Assembly (NCBI GenBank): GCA_900318665.1
Contig: ONLQ01000002.1
Span: forward strand, 62,001 to 126,000
From: an uncultured Bacteroidales bacterium
GTDB lineage: Bacteria > Bacteroidota > Bacteroidia > Bacteroidales > P3
DNA length: 64,000 nucleotides
Direction: 5' to 3'
Shown: positions 1 to 9,021 of the stretch, in pieces
Layout: each line of letters begins with the position of its first letter
Position numbering within the stretch: the first letter of the stretch is position 1
Position numbers and translations under genes: made by a program
The notes under the pieces: model-generated
The model's input: the letters and a program-made list of their open reading frames with translations, nothing else
Told to the model about the DNA's origin: nothing
Database searches by the model: none

Positions 1-2
1 GA

Positions 3-1355
3 GTGCTACGTTCACTTACTATGCTTCTTGCCTCTGGGGTAAAATGTAATATGGATATTGTTCCCATACTCATTGACCCCGATAGTGCCGCAGACAGTCT
101 CACAAAGGCTGTAGAAGCATTCGACGCATACACAAAAGTTCGATCCCAATTGCAGTATAACGGCAATGGAAGTCATTTCTTTGGCACAACCATTGACGAG
201 AAAGTTCATCGCTATTTTATTCCCCTTAAAGACACGGACAATAAGACTTTCTCCCAATATATTTCACTTTCAACGATGACTCCAACCAATCAGGCACTGA
301 TGCGTATGCTTTTCTCGGAAGACAATTTAAACTCCGATATGGTGGTTGGTTTCAAAGGAAATCCCAACATGGGTAGTGTGGTTCTTAATCAATTTGTTCC
401 ATCTGATCAGTTTCAACAGTTTGCAAATGGATTCCAGCAAGGGGACAGTATTTTTATAATCAGTTCGATTTTTGGAGGTACGGGGGCAAGTGGCTTCCCT
501 TTGTTGTTAAAAACACTTAGAAGCAATCAAAATGTCCCCAATTTTAATTTACTCAACAATGCACCTATAGGAGGCATTACAGTTTTGCCATATTTCTCGG
601 TAAAAGTAGATCCAAATAGTAGTATTGATTCTTCTGACTTTATTGACAAAACAAAAGCCGCCCTTGCCTACTATGATACCAATGTTTCTGGAACAAATTC
701 CATAGATCGTCTATATTATATTGCAGACACAGTAGCACCCACTTACGATAATCATGAAGGAGGTCAGGCACAAAATAATTCAGCGCATATAGTTGAACTC
801 TTCTCGGCTCTTGCGGTGATTGACTTTGCAGGAGCCAATGTACAGCATACGGGCACGAATCCCACACAATGTTTGGAATATGGTATTCAGAATGATGTAA
901 AAACAGTTACGTTGCCCGACCTTGGAAATGTATCGAACAGCCTATTGTCAGCGCCATTAACACAATTTTTGTTATTTAGAAAATATCTGAAGGATGCTCG
1001 TAAATGGCAATATCGCCATCAGCCATGGGCAATCGATGCTGAGTTTGACAATTCATTCTTCTCATCTCAATTTGAGAAAGATGTCGAAAATATTTTAAGT
1101 TTATATGAGGGTTGGCTAAATGAATTGGATTCCAATATTCGTGCATTCTCGCCATTTGATCTAAACAGAGAGCATCATATTTTCAATATGGTCAAAGGTT
1201 TTAATCCTCAAAGGACGAAGTTCAACAACTATGCGTTATTTGACGATGCCTTAAATTTTCAGCATAGGCCCAGCGGCATCAGCAAAGATCAGTGGTTTAT
1301 TGACCTCTTCTTTGGAGCAACTCAAAAAATAGTCAAACGTAAATTCAATTTTTAA
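3..1355 (+). CDS. Tubulin/FtsZ-like GTPase family protein, 5' end outside window
   Basis: The reading frame is open to the left edge, so the gene is truncated; the GTG at position 3 is probably an internal Val codon. The visible 450 residues begin VLRSLTMLLASG, which looks like the helix after the first glycine-rich loop of an FtsZ/tubulin fold, so that loop probably lies just outside the window. Residues 158-164 read GGTGASG, matching the tubulin/FtsZ signature loop (GGGTGTG/SG) that contacts nucleotide phosphates, and are preceded by the hydrophobic strand SIFIISSIF. This pattern fits the bacterial tubulin-like family (Pfam Tubulin_2) better than true FtsZ. The C-terminal half (from about 240) is not recognisable to me. 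The next gene starts 3 nt downstream, so the two are co-transcribed. GTP binding and polymerisation are inferred, not shown. Confidence 0.6.
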   Translation: MLRSLTMLLASGVKCNMDIVPILIDPDSAADSLTKAVEAFDAYTKVRSQLQYNGNGSHFFGTTIDEKVHRYFIPLKDTDNKTFSQYISLSTMTPTNQALMRMLFSEDNLNSDMVVGFKGNPNMGSVVLNQFVPSDQFQQFANGFQQGDSIFIISSIFGGTGASGFPLLLKTLRSNQNVPNFNLLNNAPIGGITVLPYFSVKVDPNSSIDSSDFIDKTKAALAYYDTNVSGTNSIDRLYYIADTVAPTYDNHEGGQAQNNSAHIVELFSALAVIDFAGANVQHTGTNPTQCLEYGIQNDVKTVTLPDLGNVSNSLLSAPLTQFLLFRKYLKDARKWQYRHQPWAIDAEFDNSFFSSQFEKDVENILSLYEGWLNELDSNIRAFSPFDLNREHHIFNMVKGFNPQRTKFNNYALFDDALNFQHRPSGISKDQWFIDLFFGATQKIVKRKFNF

Positions 1356-1358
1356 TAT

Positions 1359-4300
1359 ATGGCATTCATCTTTCGTCTCCACCCAAATGGGCCAAATACC
1401 AATACCGATTGGCTTTCCAGTCAATCATATGGGTCAAATGTGATTTCACAGATTGAAGCACCCAATGGAGCATCGGCCCAAACGGAAATAACCTCAATTC
1501 CTTCCCCTTTTGCACGTATCGCGCTTGTGAAGAGTGCCTTTGGTGAAGTTGTAAAATCCAAGAACCTCTCAGGCAATACCATTTATCATAAAATGGTTTC
1601 TGATAGTCTTGACGTAGCAGAGATTTTCTTTAATTATGATAAACTAAAAAGTAAGTTCAAAATTGTTGTATGGGACATTAAAAATGACCTTGCGTCATTA
1701 AAAAACACTCATCCTCAAATTTATGACTCGTTGGATGTTTTCTTAAAACAAGATGCTCCCGTTTATAATTTTGACAGTATGAATCGACTTTACATCCTTG
1801 TGTATATTGGTAAACAAAAGAAGACACAGATGGATGTGGTGGGTGCGACTTCGCCAGCCTCGATGTTTTTTACTCCAGCCAATAACCTCTCTTATATTTC
1901 CAATGATATTTCATTTGGGCAAGACCATCCTTTTGATGGACAGTTTCAACCATTATTTAAGCGTGATCCTAAATTTGTTGAATATCTTTTTACTTTCCGA
2001 AAAGACTATGGACAACAGTTTGCATCCGATTTTCCCGAGGTGAATGATTACCTCGATAACACATATTCAGAACTTTCAGGAAGACTAAAGAACATAATTG
2101 TTAATATTCAACCTACTGCTCTTTCTAATTACAATGTGCTTAGCATTAATGCTTCCAATACAGTAGATATTCTTGGGAAACCATACCATACAAAACCACT
2201 TCAACCTGTGCGGAATAGTGATTTCACTATAGCACAAAGCCATTATTCTCAAGGTGAATTACCATTGGTTTTACCTGTCGAAAAAGGAAATCAATATGCT
2301 AATTTGTTTTATGTGACAGATAAGTGGGGTTCACAAAATGCAGCACCATATTGCGACAATACCCCGTGGCAGAACCGTACGTTGCCTAACGATGGGACGC
2401 CACATCCATATTTGACCATAGATGATTTCTTAGAAGACACTGTGCTGGTATATCCCCGAAAAGCGAATACAGATAAATTCTTTTTCGGCAATTGGGACAA
2501 CGCTTCAGAAAAAAGCGTGTTTTTACCACTCAAACCTTTATTCTTTGAGTTCTTCACAGTAGATCAACTTATACATGGGATAAATGGTAGTCCTATGATA
2601 AAAATGACTACCCTTAATAAAGGAGATGTGAGTGTAGAACTTACAATCCCAATACATCGAGGTAGTATTACATACACCAAGAATTATTTCCAAAATAATG
2701 TTCCCGATAGTAACCGTGGAGCAGTAGAAGTTGTTAATACATCCTTTGGATTGTCCATGCTTCCAATGGTAAGAACAAACAATCCTTTTTACCGTATAGC
2801 CATTGCGCATGCCTTCAATGATACAAAAAAGTATCAAATAGAAACTTATCTACAAGGTGGGAAAAATCCCAATATCCAAGAGATTATCAGAAATAAAACC
2901 GATAACGCATACCTAAAGACACACATCTTCACCAACGATGCAAGTCCTATAGATTGTATTCGAATCGGCATAGGGGGAAACTACGGTATGGTGATTCCTT
3001 TTTTCAATGTTGCACAAAGGAATCGCTCATTTGTCTTTGCTGTCGATTTTGGTACAACCAACACGCATATTGAATATACGGATGGTACGATTCAGCCTAT
3101 TACGTTCAAGGATAGTCAATTGACATTTTGGGCAGATTATGATACTATTACCGAACAGACATTCGAGGCAGATCTGTCACCAGTTGAGATTGGAAAAAAA
3201 TTCGCTTTCCCAACAAGAACGGCATTATCTGAAGCCTCTTATACTGATTGGCAACAGCCAGTTGTTCCTATGGCTCAGACAAACATTCCGTTGGTTTATG
3301 GTCATCGGCTCACTTTTGACTATAATACCATCAATACCGATCTCAAATGGAGTAATGCACCCATAAACATCCGTCGTGTTGAGAGTTATATTGACAACCT
3401 TATGTTGCTTATGCGCAATAAAGTATTGCTTGAAGGAGGACAATTAAACAATACCAAGATTATTTGGTTTTACCCTGGCTCAATGACAACTGCACGACGT
3501 AATGCCTACCAGACAGTATGGAATAATACCTATCAAAAATATTTTGGTGGAGTGGCTGGCAATATTTGCTCAACCCTTGAGTCTATTGCCCCCTATGAGT
3601 ATTTCCGTAGGCAGACACCGGCAGCATCTCGGATGGTGAGCATTGATATTGGTGGTGGAACTACTGATGTCGTTATTGCGGAGAGAGGAAGCATTCTCTA
3701 TACGACCTCTTTCCGGTTTGCAGCAAACACTATCTTTGGTGATGGCTATACGCAAAATGGTGCTTTGAATGGACTGGTAGCACATTATGTGAATGACATT
3801 CGTGAATTGCTGGGAAGGAATAGTCTAAATGAACTACAGAATATCCTGGATTCATTAAAGGCATCTGGGCTATCTACCGACTTGGCCTCATTCTTCTTCT
3901 CAATGAAGAATGACGACGAAGCCATAAGGAAGAATGCCTCGCATTTGCTTGATTGGAATGAAATGTTGCAAAAGGACGATGACTTTAAGGTGGTTTTCTT
4001 GCTGTTTTATACAGCAATAATTTACCACATTGCTCATATTATGCATGCTCAAAATCTTCAACCACCGCGTCATATAGCCTTTTCTGGAAATGGTGCACGG
4101 GTGGTGTCTGTGTTGAGTTCTAATACGGGGACCTTGGCAGATTACACAAAAGACATCTTTTGTAGAGTGTATAAGATTAGTCAATATGATGCAAACGGAT
4201 TAGACATAATCCTAACAGATAGCCCCAAAGTGGCGACTTGTAAAGGCGGTTTGAGTATTGTTCAAACGGGCAATGTGAATATTGCTATAGGTAGTAAGTT

Positions 4301-4652
4301 GATTCTTAAAAACACTGCATCCGAAACATTCTACGATTCGACCATAGATAATTACCAAACGATTGGTCACGACGAGAAAAACAGCACGATAAAAGATGTG
4401 CGAGATTTTCTCCAATTCACTCTTAAGAATAAATCCTCATTCTCTATCAAGGATCAGTTTGGTATTGCACAAAGTGCGTTGGAAGAGGCAATGTCTGTTT
4501 GCGATAGAGATTTAGATACCTTTTACGATAATGGTCTTGAGCGCAAGTTGCAAGAGAATGCATCGACTGACCCGATAGAGGAAACGTTGTTCTTCTATCC
4601 AATTATAGGTATGCTCCACGAATTATGCAATTATATAAATACAAAAGAGTGA
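1359..4652 (+). CDS. Large protein with C-terminal Hsp70/actin-like ATPase domain
   Basis: A 1097-residue protein in two parts. Residues 1 to about 550 have no family I recognise and show no membrane segment. Residues 557 to about 1090 carry the sugar-kinase/Hsp70/actin nucleotide-binding motifs in the right order: phosphate-1 at 563-569 (DFGTTNT), phosphate-2 at 763-770 (DIGGGTTD) and an adenosine-type motif near 908-912 (FSGNG). The protein should therefore bind and hydrolyse ATP. There is no DnaK-type substrate-binding domain, so it is not a housekeeping chaperone. It sits between a tubulin-like gene (3 nt upstream) and a lipoprotein gene (4 nt downstream), in an operon with MotAB-type stator genes. 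A role as ATP-dependent switch or scaffold is inference. Confidence 0.7.
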   Translation: MAFIFRLHPNGPNTNTDWLSSQSYGSNVISQIEAPNGASAQTEITSIPSPFARIALVKSAFGEVVKSKNLSGNTIYHKMVSDSLDVAEIFFNYDKLKSKFKIVVWDIKNDLASLKNTHPQIYDSLDVFLKQDAPVYNFDSMNRLYILVYIGKQKKTQMDVVGATSPASMFFTPANNLSYISNDISFGQDHPFDGQFQPLFKRDPKFVEYLFTFRKDYGQQFASDFPEVNDYLDNTYSELSGRLKNIIVNIQPTALSNYNVLSINASNTVDILGKPYHTKPLQPVRNSDFTIAQSHYSQGELPLVLPVEKGNQYANLFYVTDKWGSQNAAPYCDNTPWQNRTLPNDGTPHPYLTIDDFLEDTVLVYPRKANTDKFFFGNWDNASEKSVFLPLKPLFFEFFTVDQLIHGINGSPMIKMTTLNKGDVSVELTIPIHRGSITYTKNYFQNNVPDSNRGAVEVVNTSFGLSMLPMVRTNNPFYRIAIAHAFNDTKKYQIETYLQGGKNPNIQEIIRNKTDNAYLKTHIFTNDASPIDCIRIGIGGNYGMVIPFFNVAQRNRSFVFAVDFGTTNTHIEYTDGTIQPITFKDSQLTFWADYDTITEQTFEADLSPVEIGKKFAFPTRTALSEASYTDWQQPVVPMAQTNIPLVYGHRLTFDYNTINTDLKWSNAPINIRRVESYIDNLMLLMRNKVLLEGGQLNNTKIIWFYPGSMTTARRNAYQTVWNNTYQKYFGGVAGNICSTLESIAPYEYFRRQTPAASRMVSIDIGGGTTDVVIAERGSILYTTSFRFAANTIFGDGYTQNGALNGLVAHYVNDIRELLGRNSLNELQNILDSLKASGLSTDLASFFFSMKNDDEAIRKNASHLLDWNEMLQKDDDFKVVFLLFYTAIIYHIAHIMHAQNLQPPRHIAFSGNGARVVSVLSSNTGTLADYTKDIFCRVYKISQYDANGLDIILTDSPKVATCKGGLSIVQTGNVNIAIGSKLILKNTASETFYDSTIDNYQTIGHDEKNSTIKDVRDFLQFTLKNKSSFSIKDQFGIAQSALEEAMSVCDRDLDTFYDNGLERKLQENASTDPIEETLFFYPIIGMLHELCNYINTKE

Positions 4653-4656
4653 AGTC

Positions 4657-5436
4657 ATGAATATTTTTTTGAAAACCACAATACTTTGTGTTACAATATT
4701 GTCAGTATTGTCCTGCGGAGGTCCTAAAGAAGGCAAACATGGACAATTCCAAACAACAAAACAAGCAGAACAACGTAATTCTGTATCTGCCAAAAAAGAC
4801 TCTCACTCAGCAATTTCGCAGTCATCAATTTCGGCAAATGATGCGAATTCGGTGGATAATGATCTTTTAGATAAAATACTCTGTTTTTTTGTTATTGTGG
4901 AAGCGGGATGCATCGGTTGGTTAAAATTTAAAATGGAAAAAGATTCTGATAGATTAGATAGACATAGAAGAGATATAAACAATAACAAAATAGATATAAA
5001 AAGAATTGAGACAGCCTTGTCAGAAATAAAAAAATGCAATTTTCAATACATCCCATCAACATCCAAACAAGAGATTCCGACAAAACAAGAGCCGATAGAT
5101 GTCCCCGAAGAATCTGACTCAATGACAAAGTTTGAAGATACAAAAAGTGTCTTTTTGAAGTATTTCAAAGATGGTATACTTGAAGAGGTGGCTTCGCAAG
5201 AAGAGGCTTTATATGAAGTAACATTTGAAATAGATGGAAAAACTGGTTATTTCGAGTTTGTAGGAGATGAAAGAAAAGCCATAAAAAATAAAAACTCAGT
5301 ACTTGACGATGTTTGCGAAACGAAAGGGTATTTTAGCAATGCTACTCACATAGAAACCAAGAAGTGGGGTGAGTGTGTCAAACAATCTGATGGTAAATGG
5401 AAAGTTACGAAAAAGGCGATATTATCATTCAAATAA
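4657..5436 (+). CDS. Lipoprotein with internal membrane segment, unknown function
   Basis: 259 residues. The N-terminus is a lipoprotein signal peptide with lipobox LSVLSC followed by GG, so Cys20 should be lipidated. A second hydrophobic stretch lies at about 72-90 (LLDKILCFFVIVEAGCIGWL), followed by a charged helical region with repeated Asp, Lys and Arg (about 95-130) that could be a short coiled coil. The C-terminal 100 residues are a compact mixed-charge domain that I do not recognise. An outer lipid anchor plus a second membrane segment is unusual and would tether the protein in the envelope at two points, if both predictions hold. It is immediately upstream of the MotA-like gene (12 nt) and is likely an envelope partner of that complex. 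Confidence 0.55.
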   Translation: MNIFLKTTILCVTILSVLSCGGPKEGKHGQFQTTKQAEQRNSVSAKKDSHSAISQSSISANDANSVDNDLLDKILCFFVIVEAGCIGWLKFKMEKDSDRLDRHRRDINNNKIDIKRIETALSEIKKCNFQYIPSTSKQEIPTKQEPIDVPEESDSMTKFEDTKSVFLKYFKDGILEEVASQEEALYEVTFEIDGKTGYFEFVGDERKAIKNKNSVLDDVCETKGYFSNATHIETKKWGECVKQSDGKWKVTKKAILSFK

Positions 5437-5448
5437 AACTATAACTGT

Positions 5449-7125
5449 ATGCATTATTTTATAATTGGGACAATCATTCTCGTTATTATCTACTTTCAAG
5501 TATCGTTATATAGAAATACTAAAAAAAGGACGAGGATATTTAAATCGATTTTCCCTGAATCAGTAGAGGAAACATATTCTGTTTATAGGAAGGACCGGGA
5601 TGGCGCCATTGTAATAGATGACAAATGTGAATCATTAAATAAGGAAATACAACAACTGAATGATAAAGAAAAAAAGAATGCTAACAAAATCAAGAAAAAT
5701 AAAGATACCATCGATCTTCTAAATGATGATTTGAAAAAAAACACTCTTGAGCACGAAATAGTAAGGCTCAATTCGGAAAACAAAGAATTAAAAGAAAAGC
5801 GAAATAACTTATATAGAGATAAGGAATCATTGTTAAAAAGAATTCCTCAAAACTTCATTTGGGATAAAATTCTAAAAAGTATCAATATTTATCTTGAGAA
5901 AAATAAGGGTAGCGTTAGCGACTTCCATCTCATCAAAGATATTGTTGACCGTAATTGTGATGTAGAAGAGGATGCTATCCAGACCCAAGTACCCATGCCG
6001 TTATACTATGGCTTGATGGGGACCATGGCTGGTATCATTGTTGGTGTAGGATATCTCTGGCTATCAGGAGGCCTAACCGCTATTTTAAGCACAAGCCCTA
6101 ATGCCACAAATACTGCTACAGATGGTATTGTTGCATTATTGGGTGGCGTAGCACTTGCTATGATATGTAGCATTATTGGTATTATTCTTACAACAACTGG
6201 TTCATCCAAACTAAAAGATGCTAAAATATCCGTTGAGGAACGAAAGCACGAGTTTTTAAGTTGGATGCAGGCCGAACTTTTGCCCAAACTAAATAATGAC
6301 ATCGCTGACGTATTAAGCAAAGTTACATCAAATCTCACAGAGTTCAACGAGACTTTTTCTGATAATGCAGAGAAACTCCATTATGCTCTCAACGAGGTAA
6401 ACAAAGCCACCGATGGACAAACTCAACTACTAACAGCAATCGATAAATTGAAAATATCTCGCATTGCTTCAGCCAATATTGAGGTTTACGACAAGTTGAA
6501 AGCGTGTACTGATGAGATTGGACTTATAGCCGAGCAACTTCAAAGCAGTCGTGCATATCTCCAAGAAGTACGCACATTGAATGAAAAGTTGGATAGTTCC
6601 GAGCAAAGGACGAGAACCATTGAAGATATGGCTGAGTTTTTCAAAAATGAACGAAGTAATTTGGTCGCTATGCAGTCTGTACTAAACATTGCTATTGGAG
6701 ACATTCAGACAAATCTTAAAGATTCTATTGAGAGTTTGAAGGAAACGTCATCAAAGCAGATAACCGAATTGGTCGCACATATGACCGAGCAGAGGCAAAG
6801 ACTTCAATCTGCGATTGATGAACAAGATAAAGTTTTGGAGCAAAAGACAACGGAAATCAATCGCCTAATAGCAAATTTAAGTTCTGTTGAAAAGATGGTG
6901 CAAACGTTGGATGCTTCTGCAAAAAAACAGAGTCAAGCCATCTCTGCATTAGGCCAAGACATTCGTGATTTAGCTATGCAAAAAGCAAGTGGTACAGTGA
7001 CTGTGAAGCGGGAGGCATTGCCACGTTGGTCAAAGGCGTTGATTATTGCTGGAGGTTCAATTGTGAGTCTCTATTGCCTTATTTCACTTATACTAAGTTT
7101 GGGGAAATTGGTTAATGCCATATAA
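5449..7125 (+). CDS. MotA/ExbB/ZorA-like proton-channel protein with long coiled coils
   Basis: 558 residues. Order of parts: N-terminal membrane helix (1-20); a highly charged Lys/Glu-rich coiled coil (about 60-135); two close membrane helices at about 183-207 (MPLYYGLMGTMAGIIVG) and 223-250 (GIVALLGGVALAMICSIIG), which carry the small-residue pattern typical of MotA/TolQ/ExbB channel helices; a second coiled coil (about 255-515); and a final membrane helix at about 528-553. ZorA proteins of Zorya defence systems also combine MotA-like helices with a long cytoplasmic helical tail, but the extra C-terminal helix and the large first coil are unlike a standard MotA. The gene ends 2 nt before the MotB-like gene, as expected for a stator pair. 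Coupling of ion flow to movement or signalling is inferred from the family. Confidence 0.72.
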   Translation: MHYFIIGTIILVIIYFQVSLYRNTKKRTRIFKSIFPESVEETYSVYRKDRDGAIVIDDKCESLNKEIQQLNDKEKKNANKIKKNKDTIDLLNDDLKKNTLEHEIVRLNSENKELKEKRNNLYRDKESLLKRIPQNFIWDKILKSINIYLEKNKGSVSDFHLIKDIVDRNCDVEEDAIQTQVPMPLYYGLMGTMAGIIVGVGYLWLSGGLTAILSTSPNATNTATDGIVALLGGVALAMICSIIGIILTTTGSSKLKDAKISVEERKHEFLSWMQAELLPKLNNDIADVLSKVTSNLTEFNETFSDNAEKLHYALNEVNKATDGQTQLLTAIDKLKISRIASANIEVYDKLKACTDEIGLIAEQLQSSRAYLQEVRTLNEKLDSSEQRTRTIEDMAEFFKNERSNLVAMQSVLNIAIGDIQTNLKDSIESLKETSSKQITELVAHMTEQRQRLQSAIDEQDKVLEQKTTEINRLIANLSSVEKMVQTLDASAKKQSQAISALGQDIRDLAMQKASGTVTVKREALPRWSKALIIAGGSIVSLYCLISLILSLGKLVNAI

Positions 7126-7127
7126 TC

Positions 7128-7817
7128 ATGTCAACAAAACAGAAAAAGGAATCCTTCTTTTGGACAAGTTATTCCGACCTCATGACGTCAATGTTCTTTG
7201 TCATGTTGGTTTTGTTTGTATTGGCAATAGCCCTATTACACCATAAAGTTGTTGAGATACAATCATTGTATGATGAAGTTAAAGTTAAAAATGTGCAATA
7301 CGAAAAAATATTACAACTTGAAACACAGTTTGAAGAACTTGGTCGTTCTTCTGACTTTATGTATGTTGAGGACAAGCGAATGTTTGTTGCCAAAGATTTT
7401 GTAGGAATAGAGATATTCAATCCCAATGAGGCGACAATAAAACAAGAGCATATTGCCACAGTTGACAAAGTAGGAAAATCTCTTCAGGATATAGTAAAAC
7501 GTCTCTTTGAAAAAAATCCAGATTTAATGTTTCAATTGGTCATTGAGGGTAATGCCGCAATCCCTTGGGAAAAGAAACATGATGGCACATATAATCCTGA
7601 CAATAATGAAATGTATAAATTGAGTTATGAAAGGGCGCTTGCACTTTATATGTATTGGAAGCAAAATGGTATTGATTTGCGCAATTATAATACTGAAGTT
7701 ATTATTTCGGGTAGTGGTTTTAATGGCATAAATAGAGATACCGTAAACGAAGATAACAATAAACGTTTTATCATTCAGATTATCCCAAAGCCGAGTAATT
7801 TCTCAAAAATAGAGTAA
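7128..7817 (+). CDS. MotB/ZorB-like stator protein with OmpA-type C-terminal domain
   Basis: 229 residues. A single N-terminal membrane helix is preceded by a Lys-rich cytoplasmic tail. The sequence SYSDLMTSMFFVMLVLFVL contains Asp17, in the place of the proton-carrying Asp of MotB (FADLMT motif). A coiled linker (about 45-75) follows, then an OmpA/MotB-like peptidoglycan-binding domain ending in NKRFIIQIIPKPSN, with the usual LSYERALALYMYW helix. It forms the natural partner of the MotA-like protein directly upstream (2 nt apart), anchoring the channel to the cell wall. The gene is duplicated immediately downstream, where the copy is broken by a stop codon. Confidence 0.75.
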   Translation: MSTKQKKESFFWTSYSDLMTSMFFVMLVLFVLAIALLHHKVVEIQSLYDEVKVKNVQYEKILQLETQFEELGRSSDFMYVEDKRMFVAKDFVGIEIFNPNEATIKQEHIATVDKVGKSLQDIVKRLFEKNPDLMFQLVIEGNAAIPWEKKHDGTYNPDNNEMYKLSYERALALYMYWKQNGIDLRNYNTEVIISGSGFNGINRDTVNEDNNKRFIIQIIPKPSNFSKIE

Positions 7818-7851
7818 GATTGATAGATTCAAAAACAATTGTGAGATAACT

Positions 7852-7995
7852 ATGCCAACCAAGCAGAAAAAAGAATCTTTCTTTTGGACAAGTTATTCCG
7901 ACCTCATGACATCCATGTTTTTTGTCATGCTGGTGCTGTTTGTGTTGGCGATAGCCTTGTTGCACAATAAAATGGTAGTGACTGAAACACAATAA
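7852..7995 (+). pseudogene. 5' part of a second MotB-like gene, ended by in-frame TAA
   Basis: An ATG at 7852 opens a 47-codon frame encoding MPTKQKKESFFWTSYSDLMT and the same membrane helix as the gene just upstream, including the Asp at position 17. The DNA of this part is also clearly similar to 7128-7260, so it arose by tandem duplication. A TAA at 7993-7995 stops translation just after the helix. The frame then stays open from 7996 to 8487 and encodes the matching OmpA-type domain, so the full-length paralogue is interrupted by one nonsense codon (CAA, GAA or AAA to TAA would each explain it). Alternatives are a true two-part gene giving a membrane mini-protein, stop-codon readthrough, or a sequencing error. 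Confidence 0.65.
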
Positions 7996-8079
7996 AAAAA
8001 GATACAACAATTACAACATTCTATAGAAAATATTGATCCAGAATATTTTGAATATAGTAAGGAATTCAAACGACATACA

Positions 8080-8487
8080 TTGAAAGATATTACAGTCTCT
8101 TTTCAAACAGGGAGTTCTAATATTAATGACATTCCTCAGAAGGATTTGGATCGGCTGAAAGCCGCGGGACAGGCCATTGTGCGTTTTATGCAAGAAGCAA
8201 AACAAACAATACCAGATGCCGAATACTTGCTTATTATAGAAGGACAAAGTTCTAAGGATAATTATGTTCGTAATTATGAACTTAGTTATGAGCGATCTCT
8301 TTCTTTGATTAAGTACTGGTCTTCCAATGGAATTGTCTTTGATTCTCTCCCCTGTGAAGTTATTATTTCTGGTAGTGGTCAATTGAGCAGTTTCCGTGTC
8401 GAGCCTGACAACAAAAACAACAAAGCAAACCAACGCTTTGTAATCCATATAATACCCAAACCAGGTAATTTTACAAAAACAAATTGA
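8080..8487 (+). CDS. OmpA/MotB-like C-terminal domain, fragment of second MotB-like gene
   Basis: 135 residues from the first in-frame ATG after the TAA at 7993; this ATG is exactly in frame with the upstream fragment at 7852. It contains the OmpA-like peptidoglycan-binding fold: a strand-rich start with the phrase VSFQTGSSNI, then LSYERSLSLIKYW, VIISGSGQL and the end motif NQRFVIHIIPKPGN, parallel to the intact gene at 7128. As it stands it has no signal peptide or membrane helix, so if translated alone it would stay in the cytoplasm and be non-functional as a stator. The open frame begins at 7996, so about 28 codons of linker precede this ATG. Translation from the ATG is uncertain. Confidence 0.5.
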   Translation: MKDITVSFQTGSSNINDIPQKDLDRLKAAGQAIVRFMQEAKQTIPDAEYLLIIEGQSSKDNYVRNYELSYERSLSLIKYWSSNGIVFDSLPCEVIISGSGQLSSFRVEPDNKNNKANQRFVIHIIPKPGNFTKTN

Positions 8488-8492
8488 CACGC

Positions 8493-9014
8493 ATGAAGAA
8501 AACCCTCATATTGATTTTGATAATATTCCTTGGAATTTCATGTGGGCCCAAATCGACAATACACCCTACGAATGGTAACCAAGGAAAATCTGTTGTTCAC
8601 TCTCACAATCAAACAACTGTGTCAAAGGGGAAGTGCTCTATACCAATGCGTCGCGATGGAGGCGTTTGCTATGTGGTTGTCAAGATTAATGGTGTGGATA
8701 TGGAGGTTATCTTTGATACCGGTGCTTCAGATGTTGTTATTTCTTCAATTGAGGCATTGTTCCTTTTGAAACAAGGTAAATTGACAGATGATGACATAAT
8801 AGGTACTTCATATTATAAGGTTGCCAACGGAAGTATATCTGCAGGGACTGTGATTCGATTGCATTCAGTTCAAATTGGAACCAAGGTATTATCAGATGTG
8901 AGGGCAACTGTGGTTGATAATATGGAAGCCCCACTCCTTCTTGGTCAATCCGCACTTGAACGTTTTTCTTCTGTGAGCATCGATTATAAAAATAATGTAA
9001 TAAATATAGAATAA
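8493..9014 (+). CDS. Retropepsin-like aspartic protease lipoprotein
   Basis: 173 residues starting at the ATG at 8493, 5 nt after the previous stop. A signal peptide with lipobox LGISC followed by GP indicates a periplasm-facing lipoprotein. The mature part carries the clan AA (retropepsin-like) active-site motif VIFDTGASDVVIS, a flap-like region, and the second conserved block PLLLGQSALERFSSV near the C-terminus. It resembles the single-domain bacterial retropepsin-like family, which probably acts as a dimer. No Bacteroidota surface-export signal (S followed by D/E) follows the Cys, so it should remain on the periplasmic side. Within this operon it is a candidate effector or processing protease; its substrate is unknown. 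Confidence 0.72.
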   Translation: MKKTLILILIIFLGISCGPKSTIHPTNGNQGKSVVHSHNQTTVSKGKCSIPMRRDGGVCYVVVKINGVDMEVIFDTGASDVVISSIEALFLLKQGKLTDDDIIGTSYYKVANGSISAGTVIRLHSVQIGTKVLSDVRATVVDNMEAPLLLGQSALERFSSVSIDYKNNVINIE

Positions 9015-9021
9015 GTAAACC

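Noticed and set aside
1359-4652. Housekeeping DnaK
   Set aside because: It lacks the DnaK N-terminal start and the substrate-binding domain; the ATPase motifs begin only at residue 563.
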